NCBI GenBank assembly: GCA_050747825.1
Contig: JBOGJG010000363.1
Span: forward strand, 1-11,904
Length of the DNA: 11,904 nucleotides
Origin: JBOGJG01 sp050747825
GTDB taxonomy: Bacteria > Acidobacteriota > UBA6911 > RPQK01 > JBOGJG01
Direction: 5' to 3'
Positions 6,249 to 11,904 of the stretch are shown piece by piece; position 1 is the first letter of the stretch, and the number at the start of each line of letters is the position of its first letter. Made by a program: the position numbers and the translations under genes. A model generated the notes under the pieces. The model saw nothing but the letters and a program-made list of their open reading frames with translations, was not told where the DNA came from and searched no databases.

Positions 6249-7664
6249 TTAACAATCGTCGTAATTCTTGAGTTTAGCGATAATGGTTTGCCGGCTGATA
6301 CCCAGGGCTTGGGCGGCGTGGCTTTTGTTGTGGTCGTGGATCTTGAGCGCTTCCAGGATCATTTTGCGCTCCAACTCCGCCAACTTGTCCTTGAGAGAGC
6401 CTTTTGAGTTTCCAGGGTGGTGGTGGTTGAGGCGGATTCGCTCGGAAACGAGCTCAGCAGCAATGGGGCGGCCCGGCTCGCACAGGATGACCATCCGCTC
6501 GATGTCGTTCTCGAGCTCGCGAACATTTCCAGGCCAGCCATACTCTGTTAAGAACTTTAACGCTGCTGGTTCAAAGCCGGAAATTTCTTTGTTCAGGCGC
6601 TTGCTTAAACGTTCCAGAAAGAACTGGCAGAGTACCTCGACGTCCTCTCTGCGGGCCCGCAGCGGAGGCACGTACACCGCGAACACATTCAGGCGGAAAA
6701 ACAGGTCCTGACGGAAGCTGCTTTCCTCAACCAGGCGATTCAGATTGCGGTTGGTCGAAGCGATGATGCGCACGTCGATCTTTCTTGAGCCCTGGGCGCC
6801 TACGGGGAAGATCTCTCCCTCCTGCAAGACACGCAGCAGTTTCACCTGCAAATCAAGCGGTGCTTCGCCGATTTCATCCAAAAACAGCGTCCCTCCGTCA
6901 GCCAGTTCGAAGAAGCCCTTCCTGCTTTCCGTGGCGCCGGTAAACGCCCCCTTCTGATGCCCAAAAAAGGCGCTTTCCACCAGATCGGCCGGTATGGCGC
7001 CGCAATTGACCGGAATAAAGGGCTGGTCCTTCCTGGAGCTGTTTTCATGAAGATAGCGGGCCAGAAGCTCCTTTCCGGTACCAGTTTCGCCCTGAATCAA
7101 TACCGTCGAATCCGTCACGACGACCCTGTCCAGCAGCTTCAAGAGGTCGTGCATGGGCCGGCTGCGGTAAATTAACTGCCGCCCCGAGTGATCGAGCACT
7201 TCGATCTCACGTTTGAGCTTGAAATTTTCCTTTTGGAGACGCTCATTGGCCCATTTCAGCTCATTAGCCAGCCTTTGGTTTTCCCTTTTGAGCTCCCAGC
7301 GTTCCAGGTCCTCTTTCACGGTCTGCTTCAAAGAAAACGGCTCCCACGGCTTGGTGATGTAGCGATGGACGTGTCCCAGGTTAATGGCCTCCATCAGGTA
7401 CTCGACTTCGGTGTATCCGGTCAGGATGATTCGGATGACATCCGGACTGACTTCCAGAGAACGGCGCAGCAATTCGACCCCGCTCATGCCCGGCATGCGC
7501 TGGTCGGTAATGATGGCCGCAATCGGCTTCTCTTTCAGAAATCGCAGCGCATGTTCAGCGCTGGTGGCCTCATGCACTTGAAACTCCTCTATAAAGGTCC
7601 GCTTCAGTTTCTGGAGATTGGCAAGTTCGTCGTCTACGACCAGGAGTTGATATCTTTCTCTCAT
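6249..7664 (-). CDS. NtrC-family sigma-54-dependent response regulator
   Basis: This 471-residue protein has three domains. The receiver (about 1-120) keeps Asp11/Asp12, the phospho-acceptor Asp54 in TDQRMPG, Thr82 and Lys105. A charged coiled-coil linker (about 120-158) follows. The AAA+ domain (about 165-400) has Walker A GETGTGKE (192-199), the sigma-54 contact loop GAFTGA (239-244), Walker B FLDE (261-264) and WPGNVRELEN (377-386, with the sensor II arginine). The C-terminal Fis-type helix-turn-helix is NKSHAAQALGISRQTIIAKL (446-465). All catalytic features are intact, so it should hydrolyse ATP to open sigma-54 promoters once phosphorylated. The receiver's LTGYTE...RYITKPW pattern resembles HupR-like regulators. 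Its ATG overlaps the kinase stop as ATGA, implying coupled translation. The nearest candidate target is the -24/-12 promoter of the ECF sigma gene immediately downstream. Confidence 0.97.
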   Translation of the reverse strand: MRERYQLLVVDDELANLQKLKRTFIEEFQVHEATSAEHALRFLKEKPIAAIITDQRMPGMSGVELLRRSLEVSPDVIRIILTGYTEVEYLMEAINLGHVHRYITKPWEPFSLKQTVKEDLERWELKRENQRLANELKWANERLQKENFKLKREIEVLDHSGRQLIYRSRPMHDLLKLLDRVVVTDSTVLIQGETGTGKELLARYLHENSSRKDQPFIPVNCGAIPADLVESAFFGHQKGAFTGATESRKGFFELADGGTLFLDEIGEAPLDLQVKLLRVLQEGEIFPVGAQGSRKIDVRIIASTNRNLNRLVEESSFRQDLFFRLNVFAVYVPPLRARREDVEVLCQFFLERLSKRLNKEISGFEPAALKFLTEYGWPGNVRELENDIERMVILCEPGRPIAAELVSERIRLNHHHPGNSKGSLKDKLAELERKMILEALKIHDHNKSHAAQALGISRQTIIAKLKNYDDC

Positions 7665-9778
7665 GATTTCAACGGCAAGTGAACGCGAAAGCGCGTCCCC
7701 TGGCTCTTTCGGCTTTGTACTTCGATGGTTCCCTTATGCTGCTGCACGATTCCATAGCTTATGCTCAACCCCAGCCCTGTCCCTTTACCAACCGGCTTGG
7801 TGGTGAAAAAAGGCTCAAAGATTTTCCCCAAATGCTCGCCTTTGATCCCGGCGCCGCTATCTTCCACGTCAACAGTGACTCTTCCATTGCTGGAGGCGGT
7901 GCGAATCCAGATATCGCCTTCATCCTGGATAGCCTGACAGGCATTGGAGAGAAGATTCATGAAGACCTGACTCATCTTTCCCGGATGGCATTGAACTTTC
8001 GGGACCTCTCCGTATTCCTTATGGATGCGAATACGGTCGCGGTATTCGTTGTGCAGTAGATTCAAGGCCAAATCGATCGGCTCATGGATATCGACTTCCC
8101 GGAATTGATCGGTGTCCATCCGGGAAAAAGTCTTCAGGTCGCTGATAATGGAGTGGATCCGCTGGGCCCCTTCCTCAAAGTTTTCGATCAACGTGTCCAG
8201 GTCCTCCAGCATAAAGGAGTAATTGACCGAGTGCTTGAGCGATTCCAGAGATTTTCGCCCCTCAGGGGTATTAAATTCGTCACTTTCATAAAGTTGGATG
8301 AGCCGCCTGAGGTTTTGAACGTATTTTCTTAAAAAGTCAGTGTTTCCGTAGATAAAATTGAGCGGGTTTTTAATCTCGTGGGCGATGCCGGCGACCAGTT
8401 GCCCCAAGGAGGCCATCTTTTCGCTCTGAATAAGCTGGACCTGCGTCTCTTTCAGCTCCCTGTAAGCATTTTCAACTTCCCGGTTGGTCTGCTCGAGCTC
8501 GCGCGTACGTTCGCTGACTTTTTCCTCCAGGCGGCGGTTGAGGTCAATCAGCGCGTTGCTTCTTTCCTCCAGGGATTGGGCCATGGAATTAAAAGTATTG
8601 GCCAGTTCGCCAATTTCATCACGACTGGAAATTTCAACCCTCTGGCTGTAGTCGCCTGCCTCAATTACAGAGGCGCTTCGCCTGAGTTCCTTCAAAGGAG
8701 TGGTGATCTGGCGGGCGACTGAAAAAGTGAGGACAACGACCAGGAGAGCCGAAATGGAGGAAGTCCAGATGAGGATAGTCCGCAGATCCTGTACAGGAGC
8801 AAAAATGTCTTCGTTGTTGATGCCCACACCACAGATCCAGCGAAAAAACTCGTGATTGACGGGAGCTAGTCCACTGATCTTGGCCACGTTCTCGGGATAA
8901 TTGTAAAGATGGTTGGTCTTGCCCGTGGCAACAGCCAGGCGCAAGTCATGCAACCCGTGATCTTCAGTCAGCCGGGTACCGTAATTGTCGAGCGCCGGAG
9001 ACAGCGCGGCAGAATTTGCAAAGGCTCGATGGCGCCGGTATTTATGGCCGATGATCGTATTGTGATCTCGACCGAACAGGAAGGCGTAACCGGAGGCGAG
9101 CGACCGTGCTTTGAAGTCCTCTTCCACCTTATCAAGGATCTCCTGAACGAACTGCCAATTCATCAGCAGGAGAACTCCGCCCACAATCGTAGTCTCATCC
9201 ATAATGGGCGCCGCAAATCCAATGCTGTATTGCTGCGCAATGTCGCTGCTGCTGTAGTCATAGAGCTGATTCACCAGGGGAGAGCGGTGCCAGTCCAAAA
9301 AACCGAAACGTCCGCTGCGAACTTCCTCGAGCCAGGTCGAGTCCGGAGTGTAGGTCACGAGCTCTGTCCCCCGCACCAGGCGCAGCTTCTCCTGATCGAG
9401 CGGCTCCCAGCTTCGGTTGTGGCCGTTGCAAAGAAGTAATCTGCCCTCCAGATCAAAAATGGCAATGATGTCGTAGACCTCATGGACCAGCACCAGCTTG
9501 TCCAGCAGCATCTGGGGAGACGGCGCCCTACGATTCATCAGAAAATTGCGAATTTCACCATACAGCGTTATGGAAACCGTCTCTTCCTTTTTCTCCAGCA
9601 GGGTCAGTTGGATGGTATCGGAGATATCCTGAGCGATCTGCTCCAGATAAAGGACGATGCGATCCTCGGTGATTCGTTCTTTGGCGACCAGGTAGGAGAA
9701 AAGCGAAATGCCCAGCAGAGGAAGCAAACAGAGCGGGAGGAAGAAGAGAATCAGCTTGTACTTGAGGCTGCGAGACAT
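7661..9778 (-). CDS. Membrane sensor histidine kinase (dCache-HAMP-HisKA-HATPase)
   Basis: This 705-residue kinase begins with a membrane helix (about 8-31). A periplasmic sensory region of about 300 residues (35-330) follows, with the length and the GFAAPIMDETTIVGGVLLL pattern of a double Cache domain. A second helix (about 333-353) leads to HAMP (about 355-407) and a coiled coil (about 405-455). The H-box LVAGIAHEIKNPL carries the phospho-acceptor His467. About 140 residues separate the H- and N-boxes, longer than usual, because of a helical insert around 485-530. The ATPase has the N-box Asn612, DSGAGI (640-645), FEPFFTTK (654-661) and GTGLGLS (666-672), all intact. ATG 9778 has a weak AAGGA close upstream. 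It should phosphorylate the response regulator it overlaps. Cache domains bind small ligands such as organic acids or amino acids; the actual ligand cannot be read from the sequence. Confidence 0.97.
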   Translation of the reverse strand: MSRSLKYKLILFFLPLCLLPLLGISLFSYLVAKERITEDRIVLYLEQIAQDISDTIQLTLLEKKEETVSITLYGEIRNFLMNRRAPSPQMLLDKLVLVHEVYDIIAIFDLEGRLLLCNGHNRSWEPLDQEKLRLVRGTELVTYTPDSTWLEEVRSGRFGFLDWHRSPLVNQLYDYSSSDIAQQYSIGFAAPIMDETTIVGGVLLLMNWQFVQEILDKVEEDFKARSLASGYAFLFGRDHNTIIGHKYRRHRAFANSAALSPALDNYGTRLTEDHGLHDLRLAVATGKTNHLYNYPENVAKISGLAPVNHEFFRWICGVGINNEDIFAPVQDLRTILIWTSSISALLVVVLTFSVARQITTPLKELRRSASVIEAGDYSQRVEISSRDEIGELANTFNSMAQSLEERSNALIDLNRRLEEKVSERTRELEQTNREVENAYRELKETQVQLIQSEKMASLGQLVAGIAHEIKNPLNFIYGNTDFLRKYVQNLRRLIQLYESDEFNTPEGRKSLESLKHSVNYSFMLEDLDTLIENFEEGAQRIHSIISDLKTFSRMDTDQFREVDIHEPIDLALNLLHNEYRDRIRIHKEYGEVPKVQCHPGKMSQVFMNLLSNACQAIQDEGDIWIRTASSNGRVTVDVEDSGAGIKGEHLGKIFEPFFTTKPVGKGTGLGLSISYGIVQQHKGTIEVQSRKSQGTRFRVHLPLKS

Positions 9779-9787
9779 AAATCCTTT

Positions 9788-9801
9788 GATCTATCCAGAT
9801 C
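9788..9801. repeat. Short dyad in the leader of the kinase gene
   Basis: GATCT (9788-9792) and AGATC (9797-9801) form a 5-bp stem with a 4-nt loop just upstream of the kinase Shine-Dalgarno. It could be a small operator or a leader hairpin. It is short enough to be chance. Confidence 0.3.
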
Positions 9802-9823
9802 ATTGACAGTTCAGTGGAAAGGG

Positions 9824-9852
9824 ATTTTACATCAAGCGGTTCCAAGTTCCAA
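9824..9852 (-). promoter_or_regulatory. Candidate sigma-70 promoter of the kinase-regulator pair
   Basis: On the minus strand TTGGAA (9852-9847) and TAAAAT (9829-9824) are 17 bp apart, the preferred spacing. The start would be near 9817, giving a leader of about 38 nt. The -35 hexamer is part of a heptad repeat (TTGGAAC), so the array may supply promoter sequence; neighbouring heptads offer the same hexamer at unsuitable spacings. No -24/-12 element is seen here. Confidence 0.45.
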
Positions 9853-9874
9853 GTTTCAAGTTCCAAAGTTCCAA
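9839..9874. repeat. Heptad array, left block (GTTCCAA)
   Basis: Five tandem units: GTTCCAA at 9839, 9846 and 9868, GTTTCAA at 9853, and GTTCCAAA at 9860 with one extra A. The block lies in the hyuB-kinase gap. It is complementary in type to the block at 9927-9960, so a transcript through both could pair into a long imperfect stem. Confidence 0.85.
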
Positions 9875-9926
9875 GCGTAGAGCCAAATGTTGAAGGTGAA
9901 ATCCAGCTATAGCGTGACCCGCTTTT

Positions 9927-9960
9927 GCTTGGAGCTTGGAACTTGGAGCTTGGAGCTAAG
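9927..9960. repeat. Heptad array, right block (GCTTGGA), abutting the hyuB stop
   Basis: Four tandem units, GCTTGGA at 9927, 9934 and 9948 and ACTTGGA at 9941, followed by a partial GCTAAG. The partial unit includes the TAG stop of the hyuB-like gene (9958-9956), so the array begins right at the end of that gene. It is the reverse-complement type of the block at 9839-9874, about 52 bp away. Confidence 0.85.
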
Positions 9961-11557
9961 CCTTCCCCCATCCCCCGCCTCCGGGAGATTCAATGGAGAT
10001 GACCTCACCTCTGTCAATCCTGAGAGAAACCTTGCCGGGAATTCGTTTGCTGCGCCCTTTAACAATGAGTTGATTCAGCCCCTTTTTTCCACCGAGGCCG
10101 CCGTTGAGCCCATAGGGAGAGTACCTTCGCCTATCGGAGAGGATGGTGACGTGGCATTCGGTCAGGGCTTCCAGGCTGCGGATGATACCGTCGCCTCCCG
10201 GATGCCGCCCGTTTCCGCCTGAAGCGCTGCGCAGCCGGTACTCTCTCACGCGAAAGGGGAAGGACCGCTCCAGAGCTTCGACAGGGGTATTCAGGGAATT
10301 GGTCATATGAGTGTGAATCCCACTGTCGCCCCTGCCCTTGGGTCCGCCGCCCATCCCTCCGCCGATCGTCTCGTAGTATGAAAAGGGTCGGCCACTAGCG
10401 GGATGCACTCCGCCGATGGACAGATTGTTCATCGTGCCGCTGCTGGCGGCCGGGACCAGGTCCGGGAGAGCATGGGCCAGAGCTTTGAGCAGCACATCCA
10501 CGATACGCTGGGAAGTTTCGACGTTTCCACCGGCAGTGGCGGCCGGGTAGCCGGCGTTCACTACCGTGCCTCGCGGGGCTGTGATTTGCACCGGACGCAT
10601 TAGACCCGCGCTGTTGGGCACATCGTCGGCAGCCAGGCAACGCAGGACATAGAAGACGGCCGATTGAGTAATGGCAAAAACGGCATTGACACAGCCGTTC
10701 ACCTGGGCCTCTGAGCCGGTAAAATCGATCCGGAGGCGATCCGCATCCACCTCGATCGAAACGGCCAGCTTTACCGGCCGGCTCTTGGAACGCTCCTCGG
10801 CACCATCGTCATCCAGATAGTCTTCCGCATGGTAAGTGCCGTCCGGAATTCTGTGGATGATCTGCCGCATCCGCCTTTCCGCGTATTCCTGAAGAGCAGC
10901 CATATAGTCTTCCAGCTCCTGCCGGCCCTTTCCCTCAAGCAACTCCTGGAGTCGTTTCTGGCCGGCCTTGAGGGCTCCAACCTGCGCGGCCAGATCTCCT
11001 TCCCTTTCAACGGGCGTCCGAACGTTATAAAGCAACATGCGCAGCAGCGTCCGATTCAGCCTTCCCGAGTTGTAGAGCTTCAAGGGAGGGATGCGGATCC
11101 CCTCCTGAAAGATCTCATGGCTGAGGGGCATCGAACCGGGGGACATGCCTCCCACGTCGGAGTGATGGGCGCGGCAGGCCAGGTGGAACAGAGGCTGTAG
11201 GCTGTAGGCTATAGGCTGTAGGCTTGAGGTTTCGAAAACAGGGGCGATCAGGGTAATGTCGGGAAGGTGGGTTCCTCCAGAGAAAGGGTCGTTCACAATG
11301 GCAATGTCGCCGGGATGCAGTGGGAAGGCTTCGATGGCCGCCTTCACTGAGAGCGGCATCGATCCCAGGTGCACGGGCATATGGTCTCCCATGGCCACCA
11401 ACTCGCCTGCTCCATCAAAGAGGGCACACGAGTAATCACGCCGCTCTTTCACGTTCGGAGAGTAAGCCGTCCTCTTGAGGACGCTACCCATTTCTTGCGC
11501 GATCGAGGCAAACAGGTTTCTGTAGATCTCGAGTTTGATTGGATGGATTTCAGCCAT
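9956..11557 (-). CDS. Hydantoinase B/oxoprolinase family protein (HyuB-like)
   Basis: This 533-residue protein belongs to the HyuB family (N-methylhydantoinase B, the C-terminal half of 5-oxoprolinase, acetone carboxylase large subunit). The enzymes perform ATP-dependent ring opening of hydantoins or oxoproline, or carboxylation, normally as a complex with HyuA. Signatures: the N-terminal IYRNLFASIAQEMGSVLKRTAYS (11-33), NDPFSGGTHLPD (89-100), RAHHSDVGG (129-137), AATAGGNVETSQR (339-351), GGGMGGGPKGRGDSG (399-413) and a glycine-rich end SPGGGGWGKA. The length is normal. Residues 111-122 (SSLQPIAYSLQP) are encoded by a 7-bp repeat array inserted just before the conserved HH. The start at ATG 11557 fits the family N-terminus. 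The frame runs on to 11806, but that part is repeat-encoded Pro/Ala/His text. No Shine-Dalgarno is seen; an extended -10 sits 6 nt upstream. No hyuA lies on either side, so its exact substrate is unknown. Confidence 0.93.
   Translation of the reverse strand: MAEIHPIKLEIYRNLFASIAQEMGSVLKRTAYSPNVKERRDYSCALFDGAGELVAMGDHMPVHLGSMPLSVKAAIEAFPLHPGDIAIVNDPFSGGTHLPDITLIAPVFETSSLQPIAYSLQPLFHLACRAHHSDVGGMSPGSMPLSHEIFQEGIRIPPLKLYNSGRLNRTLLRMLLYNVRTPVEREGDLAAQVGALKAGQKRLQELLEGKGRQELEDYMAALQEYAERRMRQIIHRIPDGTYHAEDYLDDDGAEERSKSRPVKLAVSIEVDADRLRIDFTGSEAQVNGCVNAVFAITQSAVFYVLRCLAADDVPNSAGLMRPVQITAPRGTVVNAGYPAATAGGNVETSQRIVDVLLKALAHALPDLVPAASSGTMNNLSIGGVHPASGRPFSYYETIGGGMGGGPKGRGDSGIHTHMTNSLNTPVEALERSFPFRVREYRLRSASGGNGRHPGGDGIIRSLEALTECHVTILSDRRRYSPYGLNGGLGGKKGLNQLIVKGRSKRIPGKVSLRIDRGEVISIESPGGGGWGKA
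11193..11227. repeat. Heptad array inside the hyuB-like gene (GGCTGTA)
   Basis: Five consecutive 7-bp units: GGCTGTA at 11193, 11200 and 11214, GGCTATA at 11207 and a diverged GGCTTGA at 11221. Read in the gene's frame they give a 7-residue periodic peptide (LQPIAYS type) at residues 111-122. Related proteins usually have a short loop here, so this looks like an insertion that kept the frame. Confidence 0.85.
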
Positions 11558-11563
11558 GGACTG

Positions 11564-11572
11564 AGGATAGCA
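11564..11572 (-). promoter_or_regulatory. Extended -10, candidate leaderless promoter of the hyuB-like gene
   Basis: Minus-strand TGCTATCCT is an extended -10 (TGn plus TATCCT, 4 of 6 to consensus). It ends 6 nt before ATG 11557, so transcription could start at the ATG. No Shine-Dalgarno and no convincing -35 are present; the region upstream is the GC-rich repeat array. Confidence 0.4.
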
Positions 11573-11587
11573 GAAGTCGGGCTCGCG

Positions 11588-11791
11588 GGCTCGCTTCGCT
11601 CGCGGTGGCGGGTGGCAGGCTCGCTTCGCTCGCGGTGGCGGGTGGCCGGTGGCGGGTGGCAGGCTCGCTGCGCTCGCGGTGGCGGGTGGCGGGTGGCAGG
11701 TGGCAGGCTCGCTGCGCTCGCGGTGGCGGGTGGCAGGTGGCGGGTGACAGGTGGCGGGTGACGGGTGGCAGGTGGCGGGTGGCGGGTGGCG
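11588..11791. repeat. Composite array: 20 heptads (GGTGGCG/A) punctuated by four 16-mers
   Basis: This block fills most of the 272-bp gap between the hyuB-like start and the divergent gene. Four copies of GGCTCGCTTCGCTCGC (T or G at position 9) begin at 11588, 11618, 11662 and 11706. They are followed by 2, 4, 4 and 10 uninterrupted 7-bp units, mostly GGTGGCG or GGTGGCA with single GGTGGCC, GGTGACA and GGTGACG variants. Each 16-mer from the second onward is preceded by GGTGGCA, and every 16-mer is followed by GGTGGCG. The units contain no stop codons in most frames, which creates long but meaningless Pro/His-rich and Gly/Arg-rich reading frames on both strands. The unit is far too short for a CRISPR array and there are no unique spacers. 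Confidence 0.92.
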
Positions 11792-11815
11792 GTCGGTACG
11801 GTCCAATGAGCAGCC

Positions 11816-11824
11816 TGCTATAAT
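11816..11824 (+). promoter_or_regulatory. Extended -10, candidate leaderless promoter of the right-edge gene
   Basis: TGCTATAAT is a perfect extended -10 with a consensus hexamer. It ends 5 nt before ATG 11830, so the predicted start site coincides with the first codon. No Shine-Dalgarno and no good -35 are visible. Confidence 0.5.
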
Positions 11825-11829
11825 GCAGC

Positions 11830-11904
11830 ATGGCTTTTCGTGCTTTCAGACGTTTCCTGTCACAGTGGCTGCCTGAGAGGCTGCTCACTCGACTCTTGTT
11901 TCTG
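11830..11904 (+). CDS. Partial divergent gene, N-terminus only
   Basis: Only the first 25 codons are inside the window (MAFRAFRRFLSQWLPERLLT and onward) and the frame is still open at the edge. The start is Arg-rich and then becomes hydrophobic (LLTRLLFL), as in a membrane anchor or signal sequence with a positive N-terminus. The family cannot be named. The main support is the consensus extended -10 directly before the ATG. The ATG at 11823 is in a frame that closes after 17 codons, so it is less likely. Confidence 0.45.
   Translation, partial: MAFRAFRRFLSQWLPERLLTRLLFL

Noticed and set aside
9779..9955. Sigma-54 promoter upstream of the kinase gene
   Set aside because: TTGGCTCTACGCTTGG has the GG but lacks GC at the required 10-bp spacing, so autoregulation through sigma-54 is not supported.
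9555..9971. Minus-strand frame over the kinase N-terminus and the heptad blocks
   Set aside because: It overlaps the well-supported kinase in another frame, and its own N-terminus is repeat-encoded (SSKFQAP type).
11588..11791. CRISPR array
   Set aside because: Units are 7 and 16 bp, the material between 16-mers is itself repetitive, and there are no unique spacers or cas genes.
11558..11806. N-terminal extension of the HyuB-like protein by 83 codons
   Set aside because: The added residues are the heptad array translated (Pro/Ala/Thr/His and RAKRA-type repeats). The family N-terminus begins at 11557.
11550..11888. Long open frames on both strands across the GGTGGCR array
   Set aside because: They stay open because the repeat units contain few stop codons. 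Their peptides are pure 7-residue repeats and no ribosome sites precede them.

Overview
The window reads as chromosomal DNA of a Gram-negative (diderm) bacterium of moderately high GC. A lipid A gene, a Sec-exported M1-type protein with C-terminal TPRs, a sigma-54 activator, and dispersed heptanucleotide arrays together suggest Acidobacteriota or a similar soil or sediment lineage. That placement is inference; no taxonomic marker gene is present. Eight complete genes lie on the minus strand, so transcription runs right to left, and the start of one divergent gene is cut by the right edge.

Right part (9779-11904): an orphan hydantoinase B/oxoprolinase-type gene (hyuB-like) with no hyuA beside it, bounded and interrupted by three arrays of 7-bp repeats. 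One array (11588-11791) fills the gap to a divergent partial gene. A second sits in frame inside hyuB. A third, made of two oppositely oriented blocks, fills the hyuB-kinase gap and starts at the hyuB stop codon.

Middle (5546-9778): a membrane dCache-HAMP histidine kinase and an NtrC-type sigma-54 activator overlap by ATGA. They are followed by an ECF sigma factor gene preceded by a good -24/-12 promoter, a palindrome at about -100 suited to an activator site, and a strong Shine-Dalgarno. The simplest reading is a self-contained cascade: periplasmic signal, kinase, activator, sigma-54 promoter, ECF sigma factor, regulon.

A 189-bp MITE-like element (5357-5545), with perfect 23-bp terminal inverted repeats and a TTAG target duplication, is inserted exactly at the ECF sigma stop codon. 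It separates that gene from the next transcription unit.

Left part (129-5307): a tightly packed run of an unrecognised charged protein, mnmA (tRNA U34 thiolation), lpxB (lipid A disaccharide synthase) and a secreted M1-aminopeptidase-like protein. The last has a fully degraded zinc site (KRLAQ for HExxH) and C-terminal TPRs, so it is probably a pseudo-enzyme. The mnmA/lpxB and lpxB/M1 junctions overlap (TTGA and TAATG), implying translational coupling.

Three genes (hyuB-like, the unknown gene at 5307 and the right-edge gene) share an extended -10 element ending 5-7 nt before the ATG and no Shine-Dalgarno, which suggests leaderless transcription.
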